In this document: positions 1 through 5,997 of the stretch, piece after piece
Layout: every line of letters starts with the position of its first letter
Position numbering within the stretch: the stretch's first letter is position 1
DNA from: Deltaproteobacteria bacterium
GTDB lineage: Bacteria; Desulfobacterota; WTBG01
Assembly (NCBI GenBank): GCA_013139225.1
Contig: WTBG01000261.1
Coordinates: 1-10,236 of the forward strand
Direction: 5' to 3'
DNA: 10,236 nt
Translations under genes and position numbers: made by a program
Notes under the pieces: model-generated
Told to the model about the DNA's origin: nothing
What the model saw: the letters and a program-made list of their open reading frames with translations, nothing else
Database searches by the model: none

Positions 1-144
1 GGATGCTAGATACTGGATACTAGATGCATTTATTAATTCTGATTTTGTTGCAAGTGATCTAAAGTGACTAAAGTGAACTAAAGTTTTTTAATTCCGCAAT
101 CAGCAATCAGAAATCCGCAATCGTCTAGTCCAGAATCTAGCCCA
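1..144. repeat. Mosaic of short degenerate tandem repeats upstream of mutS
   Basis: Four different micro-repeats lie almost end to end. Bases 2-27 contain the related words GATGCTAGATAC, TGGATAC and TAGATGC. Bases 59-84 are three units of CTAAAGTGA(A). Bases 96-123 are four 7-base units of the type GCAATCA (units 3 and 4 are GAAATCC and GCAATCG). Bases 125-145 hold CTAGTCCAG and CTAGCCCAG. No reading frame is supported. Units of different length (7 to about 12 bases) following each other argue against a CRISPR array and fit repeated slippage or a dispersed intergenic repeat family. The patterns are directly visible; their origin is inference. Confidence 0.6.
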
Positions 145-219
145 GTTGAATGCAGTGCCCTTTGGGCAATTCAACAAGGCAAGTATCGCGAAGCCTCGTC
201 GGTTTGAGGCGAAGCTTCG
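145..219. other. Two adjacent hairpins in the mutS leader
   Basis: Hairpin 1 (145-175) pairs GTTGAAT with ATTCAAC and, inside, GCCC with GGGC around a TTT loop, with an unequal internal loop. Hairpin 2 (189-219) pairs GCCTC (193-197) with GAGGC (206-210) and, outside a bulge, CGAA with TTCG. There is no T-run after either, so they do not look like intrinsic terminators. They end about 30 bases before the mutS ribosome binding site. They may be leader structure or part of a dispersed repeat; I cannot tell which. I saw no convincing promoter in 1-259. Confidence 0.35.
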
Positions 220-247
220 TTAGAATAACGACCTCCAAATAATATTT

Positions 248-252
248 GAGGA
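248..252 (+). promoter_or_regulatory. Ribosome binding site of mutS
   Basis: GAGGA lies 7 bases before the ATG at 260. It supports this start, which also places the protein N-terminus (MTPMFKQYL) where MutS proteins normally begin. Confidence 0.7.
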
Positions 253-259
253 ATGAACA

Positions 260-2239
260 ATGACTCCTATGTTTAAACAATACCTGGCTATTAAGAAAAC
301 GATACCTGAGACTGTCTTATTTTTCCGTCTGGGTGATTTTTATGAAATGTTTTTCGAAGATGCTGAAAAGGCCTCAGCTTTGCTGGATATAACCCTCACC
401 TCACGGGACGGGGGTAGTGCAGGCAAGGTACCCATGTGCGGTGTGCCATATCACTCTGCAAAGAGTTATATTAACCGACTTAACAGAGAAGGTTTAAAAG
501 TAGCTATCTGTGAGCAAGTTGAGGATCCTAAATTCGCCAAAGGTATTGTTAAAAGAGAAGTTGTGAGAATCAGTACGCCAGGAACTAATTTAGAAGATGA
601 AGAGCTTTTCCCATATCAGAATAATTATATCACATCCTGCTATAAAAAGAATGGGTTATGGGGACTCAGCTATCTCGATCTCTCAACGGGCATTTTCAAA
701 CTTACTGAATTTGAAAAAGCTGAAGACATAATGAACGAAATCGGCTCTCTTAATCCAAAAGAATTTGTCATTCCTTCAACGCTGGAAGAAGATAGCTCTT
801 TCATACACTTTCTAAAAAAGGAACAGTCGGCAGTTGTTAACCACTATGAGGATTGGATTTTTGATCTTGAAGAGTCAAAAAAGAGATTGGAAAGACAGTT
901 TAAGATCGTATCTTTAGATGGCCTGGGGCTTGCTCACCATAGTGTAGGCATTTCAGCCGCAGGGGCACTACTTTATTACCTTAAAGATAACCTCCAAAAC
1001 TCCCTGGATCATCTTAAGAGACCCATCCCTTACCATTCTTCAGAATACATGATTCTGGATCGCAGGACACAAAGGAATCTGGAATTAGTAGAGCCGTTAT
1101 CAGGAGATAAAAAAGGTATAACTCTCTTTGCCATCTTAAACGAGACCTTAACACCCATGGGAGCCCGTCTGCTTTCCCAGTGGATAAAGCAACCACTCCT
1201 TTTGCCAAAACCCATTGAGGAACGCTACGAAGCTATTGATGAGCTTATAAAGAATTCTGATTGTCATAACAGACTGAGATCACAGTTTAAATACATTCGC
1301 GATCTAGAGCGCCTGCTTTCGAGAATCACCTGTGGTGTCTGTTCAGCCAGAGATCTTACCGCAATAAAGGAGTCTCTTAAAATTATTCCGGAGTTAAAAG
1401 ATAATATTTCTACCCTAAGATCACCTCTTATCATGAGACAACAGCAAGAACTTTTTGAGTTAAGGGATTTGGTATCCCTTATAGAAAGATCTTTAGTAGA
1501 TCAACCACCTTTTTCCATTAAGGGAGGAGGATTAATTAAGAAGGGATATCACTTGGAGTTAGACGAGATTCGTGACATAGCTCTTAATGGAAAGCAATGG
1601 ATTGCCAATTTTCAAAACAGTGAAAAGAGGAAGACCGCTATCAAATCTCTTAAGGTAAGTTACAATAAAGTGTTTGGCTATTACATTGAAGTAACAAAGC
1701 CCAATCTTCCCTTAGTTCCCGAAAGCTACATCCGTAAGCAGACGCTGGTAAATGCAGAAAGGTTTATCACCTCCGAATTGAAAGAAATGGAAAACAAAAT
1801 CCTGGGGGCAGAAGAAAAGGCGAACGCCCTAGAGTATCAACTTTTTGAAGAACTAAGACAGACCATCCTTAAATCTACCCGTGAGATTCAACGAACCGCT
1901 GAAGCCCTTGCAATCCTTGATGTCCTGGCTTCACTATCCACTGTAGCCATAAAAAGCAGATATGTTAAACCGGAGATTGATGAGAGTTCGACCATACGTA
2001 TCAAGGGAGGGCGCCACCCTGTGGTGGAAAAGGTAATAGAAGAAGGTCAGTTTATAGAAAACGACAACTTAACTGACAATGGTAAAATCAACTGCTCATT
2101 ATTACAGGACCTAACATGGCGGGCAAATCCACTTATATCCGTCAAGTGGCTCTTATCGTCCTCATGGCTCAGATGGGTTCTTTTGTACCAGCGGATTCTG
2201 CTCGCATTGGTCCAGTGGATAAAATATTCACCCGTATAG
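260..2239 (+). CDS. mutS: MutS N-terminal part: mismatch-binding, connector, core and clamp domains
   Basis: This frame starts at the ATG with a good ribosome binding site. Residues 22-31 (FRLGDFYEMF) hold the Phe-X-Glu mismatch-reading motif as F27-Y28-E29. The mismatch-binding domain covers roughly 1-115 and includes KVPMCGVPYHS. The connector spans about 125-245. The core/lever starts near 265 with RRTQRNLEL (R268 onwards) and continues through the clamp. The block YNKVFGYYIEV begins at Y468, followed by YIRKQTL and ERFITSELKEME. GGRHPVVE opens the ATPase domain shortly before the break. The last 50 or so codons (from about 2087 to 2239) are out-of-frame sequence read through the P-loop region and are not MutS-like. 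The product as read would bind DNA at best and lack ATPase activity. Confidence 0.85.
   Translation: MTPMFKQYLAIKKTIPETVLFFRLGDFYEMFFEDAEKASALLDITLTSRDGGSAGKVPMCGVPYHSAKSYINRLNREGLKVAICEQVEDPKFAKGIVKREVVRISTPGTNLEDEELFPYQNNYITSCYKKNGLWGLSYLDLSTGIFKLTEFEKAEDIMNEIGSLNPKEFVIPSTLEEDSSFIHFLKKEQSAVVNHYEDWIFDLEESKKRLERQFKIVSLDGLGLAHHSVGISAAGALLYYLKDNLQNSLDHLKRPIPYHSSEYMILDRRTQRNLELVEPLSGDKKGITLFAILNETLTPMGARLLSQWIKQPLLLPKPIEERYEAIDELIKNSDCHNRLRSQFKYIRDLERLLSRITCGVCSARDLTAIKESLKIIPELKDNISTLRSPLIMRQQQELFELRDLVSLIERSLVDQPPFSIKGGGLIKKGYHLELDEIRDIALNGKQWIANFQNSEKRKTAIKSLKVSYNKVFGYYIEVTKPNLPLVPESYIRKQTLVNAERFITSELKEMENKILGAEEKANALEYQLFEELRQTILKSTREIQRTAEALAILDVLASLSTVAIKSRYVKPEIDESSTIRIKGGRHPVVEKVIEEGQFIENDNLTDNGKINCSLLQDLTWRANPLISVKWLLSSSWLRWVLLYQRILLALVQWIKYSPV
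2083..2088 (+). other. Frameshift site in mutS (A4 run, apparent missing A)
   Basis: The upstream frame reads GGT AAA ATC AAC. The downstream frame is closed by TAA at 2083-2085 and, from AAT at 2086, reads N-Q-L-L-I-I-T-G-P-N-M, the usual lead-in to the MutS Walker A motif. The join therefore maps to the A4 run. A ribosomal -1 slip looks unlikely: re-pairing the AAA tRNA one base back would put it on TAA, and no X-XXY-YYZ heptamer is present. A4 is also short for polymerase slippage. Confidence 0.8.
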
Positions 2240-2970
2240 GAGCGAATGACAACCTGGCTCACGGTGAAAGCACTTTTATGGTAGAGATGATTGAGACAGC
2301 AAATATTTTAAATAATGCCAGTTCTAAAAGTCTGGTCATCCTGGATGAAATAGGTAGAGGGACCTCAACCTTCGACGGAGTGAGTATTGCATGGGCTGTT
2401 TGTGAGTTTCTGAATAAAAAAGGTGGGGCAAGACCAAAGACCCTCTTTGCTACCCACTATCATGAACTGGCTGAGCTGGAACATTCTCTTGAGGGAATAA
2501 AAAACTACAATATCACCGCTCGGGAGGTAGGTGATGAGATCATTTTTATCAGGAAAATCGAAGCAGGTAGTGCTGATAAGAGTTATGGAATTCAAGTGGG
2601 GAAACTAGCCGGATTGCCTGAAGAGGTAGTGGAAAGATCAAAGGAAATACTCTTCTACCTCGAAGAAGAAAAGATTTCAGAAGAGGCTTTAACCAGAAAA
2701 CTAAAAAAGAAGGACATAAGCTCCTCTTTAAAACCTCTTCCTCTTTTTAAAGAATTTGAGGAGAAGGATTCCACACAAAAACTATCGTCCAAAAAAGTTT
2801 CAAAAGGTCAATATAACCACTCGGCAACTGTTTCAAAACACCCTGTACTGGAAGAGATTAAGACACTTAAAATTGATGAGATGACCCCGCTTGAGGCTCT
2901 AAACAAACTTCATCTCTTAAAGGAGAAGATTAACTCCTCTTCTTCCTCTAGTTTGAAACAGGGTAATTAG
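2086..2970 (+). CDS. mutS: MutS C-terminal part: ABC-type ATPase and C-terminal domain
   Basis: This is the rest of the mutS reading frame, not an independent gene. The first ATG (2116) falls inside the Walker A motif GPNMAGKST (residues 617-625 of the joined protein), so it cannot be a natural start. Next come the conserved block IGANDNLAHGESTFMVEM, Walker B with the signature LVILDEIGRGTSTFDG (D696, E697), and the FATHYHEL histidine switch (H733). A helix-rich stretch with SYGIQVGKLAGLP follows. The C-terminal segment with MTPLEALNKLHLLKEKI is the usual MutS tail, ending at a TAG codon-free frame that stops with TAA-type termination after GN at 2970. All ATPase residues look intact, so only the frame join is defective. 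Confidence 0.85.
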   Translation, partial: NQLLIITGPNMAGKSTYIRQVALIVLMAQMGSFVPADSARIGPVDKIFTRIGANDNLAHGESTFMVEMIETANILNNASSKSLVILDEIGRGTSTFDGVSIAWAVCEFLNKKGGARPKTLFATHYHELAELEHSLEGIKNYNITAREVGDEIIFIRKIEAGSADKSYGIQVGKLAGLPEEVVERSKEILFYLEEEKISEEALTRKLKKKDISSSLKPLPLFKEFEEKDSTQKLSSKKVSKGQYNHSATVSKHPVLEEIKTLKIDEMTPLEALNKLHLLKEKINSSSSSSLKQGN

Positions 2971-3008
2971 AAAAGGGTGAGGGAACAAGAGACTTGATGC
3001 GTGATGTT

Positions 3009-3025
3009 TACTGGATACTAGATGC
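3009..3025 (+). repeat. Exact 17-base direct repeat, copy 2 (copy 1 at 11-27)
   Basis: TACTGGATACTAGATGC occurs identically at 11-27 and 3009-3025, so the two copies bracket mutS in the same orientation. Both sit in non-coding sequence within longer degenerate versions of the same word (GATGCTAGATAC upstream in copy 1, GATGCTGGATA downstream in copy 2). This fits a dispersed micro-repeat family better than a target-site duplication, which would be shorter and would not be internally repetitive. Confidence 0.65.
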
Positions 3026-3327
3026 TGGATAAAGAAATTTAAATGTAGGTTGCGTAATACGGTTGCGGTTGCGCAACTCACCCTATTAGAGACATGATCT
3101 CCAAGAGAAAATGTCTTGAGTTTTAAATTGATCATTAACGTTCTTAAATAGTTTTTGCAAGATTTCTTTCTAACAGGGTAAATATCGGTATGCGTGGATC
3201 GCTTACGGGTAAAGTTAAGAACTAATATGAGAATGAGAAACAACACAACCGTTTTACGAAAGACGAAACTAGCAGCGCAACCGAACAACGAATGACCAGT
3301 AACCAGTGGCAAATGACAAAAAATGAT

Positions 3328-3332
3328 AAGGA
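3328..3332 (+). promoter_or_regulatory. Ribosome binding site of mutL
   Basis: AAGGA lies 8 bases before the ATG at 3341 and confirms that start. Confidence 0.7.
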
Positions 3333-3340
3333 TCTAAGCT

Positions 3341-5122
3341 ATGGGTAATATAGGGGTTTTGCCAGAGCATATTGTAAATAAGATTGCAGCCGGCGAAGTA
3401 ATTGAGAGACCCAGCTCTGTAGTTAAAGAGCTGGTAGAGAATTCACTGGACGCCAACTCCAGCATGATTTCCATAAGCATAAAGCATGGTGGTAAAAGTC
3501 TTATCAAAGTGGTAGACAATGGAACAGGAATGGATAAAGAAGATGCCTTGCTTTGTTTAAAAAGCCATGCCACAAGTAAAATTAAAAACTCAGACGATAT
3601 TTTTACCATTAATAGCCTTGGCTTTAGAGGGGAAGCTCTTTCTTCTATCGCTGCTGTCTCCAGGGTTGCTTTGCTTACCAGAAATAGTTCACAGCAGGCA
3701 GGCACAGAGATTGAGGCTACAGGTGGTAAGATAAAATCGGTTAAAGAAAAGGGCACACCAGTAGGAACATCCACAGAGATTTCAGACCTCTTTTTTAATA
3801 CACCCGCCAGAAAGAAATTCCTGAAGAGTGAGAGGGCAGAGAATGCCAGCATCGCAGAAGTAATAACCACAACAAGCCTTGCTCACACCCATGTCGCCTT
3901 TAAACTCTATAAAGATGACCGACTAATTTTTGACTACCCAACTTGCCCCCATTTAAAGGAACGTCTTCTTTCAACCCATTATCATGAATGGGTTAAATAC
4001 CTCCTGCCTCTTGACATCAAAAGTGATGGGTTAACCTTGAGAGGATACTTTGCTAAAGCCGAGCTATCCAGAATAAATCGCTCTGCCCAGCTTTTCTTTA
4101 TTAATAAACGTCCGGTGAAAAGTCTGCCTTTAAGTTACGCCCTGCAAAGAGCCTATCAGGGACTTATTCCCCAAAGGCACTTTCCTGTTGCAATCATTTT
4201 CCTAGAGCTAGATCCCACTGTTGTTGATGTCAATATTCATCCTACCAAACGAGAAGTAAGATTACAAAATGAAAAAACAATCTGTGAGAAAATTGTTCGT
4301 CATGTGAGGGAAGTGTTATACAAATGTGATCATTCCCCCAGCATATTCCACACATACTCATTGGGCAAGGGAAAAAACTATTACCAAAAGTCTGTTTCAG
4401 AGCCCTTTGATTTTAAGGAGATACAAGAGAAAGTGAAGGGAAGAGACGTATATCCTGAAACAGCCAAGGGAACTGCAACTTCTCATCAGATGGCAAAGGA
4501 ACCCGAAGAGGCAATGTGGTTTGTTGATACGGAGAAAAAACTAAAAGTTATTACCCCACTAGGTCAAATCAGGGAGAGCTATATCCTTGCAGAGACTGAA
4601 GAAGGTTTTATTATAATTGATCAGCACGCTGCTCATGAGCGAATCATCTTTGAAGAAATTTTAACCTCCTTAGAAAGGGGAACTGCTGCATCACAGGCTC
4701 TCCTGCTTCCTGCTACCATTCAACTCAGTTTCAAAGAAGCTCAAATACTGGAGGAGCATCTTGACCTTCTTATTGCAGTTGGTTTTAGTATCACCAATCT
4801 CGGCAATAACACGTTCTCTGTAGATGCCACTCCTACCTTGATGGGAAATGTTGAGGCAAAAGATCTCCTTCTGGACTTTCTTCATGGGATATTGGAAGGT
4901 AAGGGGAAAGTACCGCTAAATGACAGGAAAGAAAATGTCGCCAAAACATTGGCTTGTAAAAGCCGTGCCATAAAGGCCAATGAAAAAATGAGTCCTGAAG
5001 AGATAGAATATTTAATAAATAGTCTGGAAAAGACCAAACAGCCATTCACCTGTCCTCATGGACGTCCCACCTTTATTAAACTCACAATAAGTGATCTTGA
5101 GAAACATTTCAAAAGAAAATAA
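3341..5122 (+). CDS. mutL: DNA mismatch repair protein MutL, nicking endonuclease type
   Basis: MutL couples mismatch-bound MutS to strand incision. The N-terminal GHKL ATPase shows IAAGEVIERP (15-24), KELVENSLDA with the expected catalytic E30 and N34, DNGTGM (59-64), ATSKI and GFRGEALSSI (94-103), then NTPARKKFL. The transducer follows with FINKRPV and VDVNIHPTKREVR. After a variable linker (about 330-400), the C-terminal dimerisation and endonuclease domain has DQHAAHERIIFE (427-438), fitting DQHA(X)2E(X)4E, then ACKSRAIKA (C539) and CPHGRP (571-576), the usual metal-site motifs. At 593 residues it is of normal length with no break. The intact metal site implies that MutL makes the nick itself and that the host does not rely on MutH. 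It lies downstream of mutS on the same strand, but the 370-base gap leaves co-transcription unproven. Confidence 0.97.
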   Translation: MGNIGVLPEHIVNKIAAGEVIERPSSVVKELVENSLDANSSMISISIKHGGKSLIKVVDNGTGMDKEDALLCLKSHATSKIKNSDDIFTINSLGFRGEALSSIAAVSRVALLTRNSSQQAGTEIEATGGKIKSVKEKGTPVGTSTEISDLFFNTPARKKFLKSERAENASIAEVITTTSLAHTHVAFKLYKDDRLIFDYPTCPHLKERLLSTHYHEWVKYLLPLDIKSDGLTLRGYFAKAELSRINRSAQLFFINKRPVKSLPLSYALQRAYQGLIPQRHFPVAIIFLELDPTVVDVNIHPTKREVRLQNEKTICEKIVRHVREVLYKCDHSPSIFHTYSLGKGKNYYQKSVSEPFDFKEIQEKVKGRDVYPETAKGTATSHQMAKEPEEAMWFVDTEKKLKVITPLGQIRESYILAETEEGFIIIDQHAAHERIIFEEILTSLERGTAASQALLLPATIQLSFKEAQILEEHLDLLIAVGFSITNLGNNTFSVDATPTLMGNVEAKDLLLDFLHGILEGKGKVPLNDRKENVAKTLACKSRAIKANEKMSPEEIEYLINSLEKTKQPFTCPHGRPTFIKLTISDLEKHFKRK

Positions 5123-5146
5123 CTGCATAAACCCATTGATACCACC

Positions 5147-5361
5147 TTTTTCATCACAATGCCCACCCAAATTAGCTAAAACATCCATTATTGCCCCTTT
5201 TTGTGTATTGTCTAATTATATAATAACATTGGATATTTATCGACATATTGCTTAATTACTTGACTTTGTTTGCCTTCTGGGACATAATGACAACTCATGC
5301 CATAATAGTTAAAAAACAATTATTCATAAAATTCAACTATATAACCTCTATAAAACGCCAT
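5147..5361 (-). pseudogene. Probable remnant of a Rap1a/Tai-type immunity-like gene
   Basis: Reading the minus strand from 5361 gives AFYRGYIVEFYE, an in-frame TAA (5322-5320), then NYYGMSCHYVPEGKQSQ and VIKQYVDKYPMLLYN to a TAG at 5214-5212. In the neighbouring frame, the region immediately after reads NTQKGAIMDVLANLGGHC. In order and spacing these pieces resemble the Rap1a/Tai domain as I remember it: a GYI.G segment, then C.PEG...Q....V..YL..HP, then A..L...AL.....C. Known Rap1a proteins protect against type VI secretion amidase effectors, but related domains occur widely. One stop, one frameshift and a missing N-terminus make it non-functional. The similarity is from memory and was not searched. 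Chance resemblance in an AT-rich gap is the alternative. Confidence 0.4.
5260..5288 (+). promoter_or_regulatory. Possible promoter for the small four-cysteine gene
   Basis: TTGACT (5260-5265), a 17-base spacer and CATAAT (5283-5288) form a plausible sigma70-type pair. The leader to the start at 5419 would be about 125 bases. It lies inside the probable pseudogene remnant on the other strand, and AT-rich sequence gives such matches by chance. Confidence 0.25.
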
Positions 5362-5418
5362 CTTCTACCTGGCACTTTTATTGCTTTATAAAAATATAAA
5401 ACTGTCAGGATGATATTA

Positions 5419-5637
5419 ATGAATATCAAAGCTCTAAGAAAAATAGCTAAGCAAAACGGAGAATTAAGTATTGAAGATTTGCAAAGGTTTATCTCTTCCT
5501 TCATCCCTGAGAGTTGTGATGATTGCATCTGGTTTAAGGGTGAAGATAAGTCCTCATGCCTCTCTTCCAAAGGAGCTCCTTGTAGAATGTATCTCAATAG
5601 AATCTTAAAATATTTGGAAAGTAAAGGTTTGATTTGA
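5419..5637 (+). CDS. Small four-cysteine protein of unknown function
   Basis: I do not recognise this 72-residue protein. The start at 5419 is preferred over the in-frame ATG at 5410 because AGGA (5407-5410) lies 8 bases before it, whereas it abuts the upstream ATG. The N-terminal third (MNIKALRKIAKQNGELSIEDLQ) looks helical and charged. The middle has C33-x2-C36-x10-C47-x7-C55, a spacing that could hold a zinc ion or an iron-sulfur cluster. The C-terminus (RILKYLESKGLI) looks like another helix. There is no signal peptide or membrane segment, so it is probably cytoplasmic. A helix / four-Cys / helix plan could be a small regulator, but that is only a guess. It has its own strong terminator, which supports a real, single-gene transcript. 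Confidence 0.6.
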   Translation: MNIKALRKIAKQNGELSIEDLQRFISSFIPESCDDCIWFKGEDKSSCLSSKGAPCRMYLNRILKYLESKGLI

Positions 5638-5683
5638 TGTTATAAAATTCTTCTCCTGAAATCGTGCTGATCTCCTTTCCTTT

Positions 5684-5714
5684 AACCCTCATTTGCTAAA
5701 ATGAGGGTTTTTTT
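5684..5714 (+). terminator. Strong intrinsic terminator after the four-cysteine gene
   Basis: A perfect 11-bp stem (AACCCTCATTT at 5684-5694 with AAATGAGGGTT at 5699-5709) closes a 4-base loop, GCTA, and runs into seven T residues (5708-5714). It lies 47 bases after the stop codon at 5637 and separates this gene from the downstream promoter. Confidence 0.92.
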
Positions 5715-5716
5715 AA

Positions 5717-5744
5717 TTGACACCTCTTTTTAAAATTGTAAAAT
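5717..5744 (+). promoter_or_regulatory. Sigma70-type promoter upstream of the TPR-like gene
   Basis: A perfect -35 TTGACA (5717-5722) is followed after 16 bases by TAAAAT (5739-5744), five of six consensus positions. It starts three bases after the T-run of the preceding terminator, the expected layout for a new unit. Transcription would begin near 5751 and pass through the nested-hairpin repeat, giving a leader of about 250 bases before the TPR-like gene. Confidence 0.5.
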
Positions 5745-5910
5745 CTGTTTATCTAGAATACCCAAGTTGTCTATCAATCCTTGGATCCCTGCTCCCCGAT
5801 CAGAGTCGAGGACATGTTTCGCAGGGATGACAAATAAGGATGGGACTGATTGAAAGACGTGTCATTCTCGCCCCGTATCAAGTACGGGATAAACTCCAGC
5901 GGGAATCCAG
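5743..5910 (+). repeat. Nested-hairpin intergenic repeat, copy 1 (with a 24-base loop insertion)
   Basis: This matches the sequence at 10110-10236 along its whole length in the same orientation. Hairpin A pairs ATCCCTGC (5785-5792) with GCAGGGAT (5821-5828). Its loop is TTTC in copy 2 but here has 24 extra bases (5793-5816), which carry their own small stem, CCCCGA with TCGAGG (one mismatch). Hairpin B pairs ATTCTCGC (5864-5871) with GCGGGAAT (5899-5906) around an inner stem CCCGTA/TACGGG (5872-5877 / 5883-5888). Words of the type GTCATTCCCGC...GCGGGAATCCAG are known as abundant intergenic repeats in many bacteria. No protein is encoded; copy 1 lies in the inferred leader of the TPR-like gene. 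Confidence 0.85.
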
Positions 5911-5997
5911 TGTTGTTCATAATTTCATCAGGGTATTCAACTGGAGATTTCCGGATAAGCAGATTGCAAAAATTGCGCTAAACCACAAAGTTCTCAG

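Larger units (their letters stand above)
260..2970 (+). pseudogene. mutS: mutS, DNA mismatch repair ATPase, interrupted by a single frameshift
   Basis: MutS recognises mispaired and small unpaired bases as a dimer clamp and, on ATP binding, recruits MutL to start excision. All family regions are present, but in two overlapping frames: residues 1-609 in one, the rest from 2086 in another. Joining them gives 903 residues, normal for bacterial MutS. The break falls at AAAA (2084-2087); a fifth A would read G-K-N-Q-L-L-I-I-T-G-P-N-M straight into the Walker A motif. As written, translation leaves the correct frame just before the ATPase P-loop and stops at 2239, which would abolish function. The identity is near certain. 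Whether the lesion is biological or a sequencing error in a homopolymer is open. mutL follows 370 bases downstream on the same strand. Confidence 0.9.
2971..3340. other. mutS-mutL intergenic gap, 370 bases, no supported gene
   Basis: Contents: a CTGGATACTAGATGC micro-repeat at 3011-3025; three GGTTGCG words (3048-3054, 3061-3067, 3067-3073) ending in the perfect palindrome GTTGCGCAAC (3068-3077); and a degenerate ACCAGT repeat at 3292-3307 just before the mutL ribosome binding site. A 131-codon open frame covers most of the gap on the minus strand, but it runs into the mutS 3' end and resembles no protein I know. I see no terminator after mutS and no strong promoter for mutL. TTGCAA at 3155-3160 with TAAATA 18 bases downstream is the best but weak candidate. 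Confidence 0.5.

Noticed and set aside
1..145. CRISPR array
   Set aside because: Repeat units are 7-12 bases, degenerate, of several unrelated kinds, and have no unique spacers of constant length.
2083..2090. Programmed ribosomal -1 frameshift in mutS
   Set aside because: No slippery heptamer is present, and slipping back from AAA would place the tRNA on TAA. The A4 run is also short for transcriptional slippage.
2116..2970. A separate gene starting at ATG 2116
   Set aside because: The ATG is the Met inside the MutS Walker A motif, and the motif's first residues (ITGPN) are encoded just upstream in the same frame. It is the second half of mutS.
2917..3312. 131-residue minus-strand reading frame in the mutS-mutL gap
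   Set aside because: It overlaps the mutS 3' end, is made largely of translated micro-repeats, has no recognisable domain, and has no clear ribosome binding site.
3334..3870. 178-residue minus-strand frame over the start of mutL
   Set aside because: It is wholly antisense to the strongly conserved MutL ATPase domain, a shadow frame.
5337..5597. 86-residue minus-strand frame opposite the four-cysteine gene
   Set aside because: The plus-strand gene has a ribosome binding site and terminator in register; the minus frame has neither and ends in the probable pseudogene remnant in a different frame.
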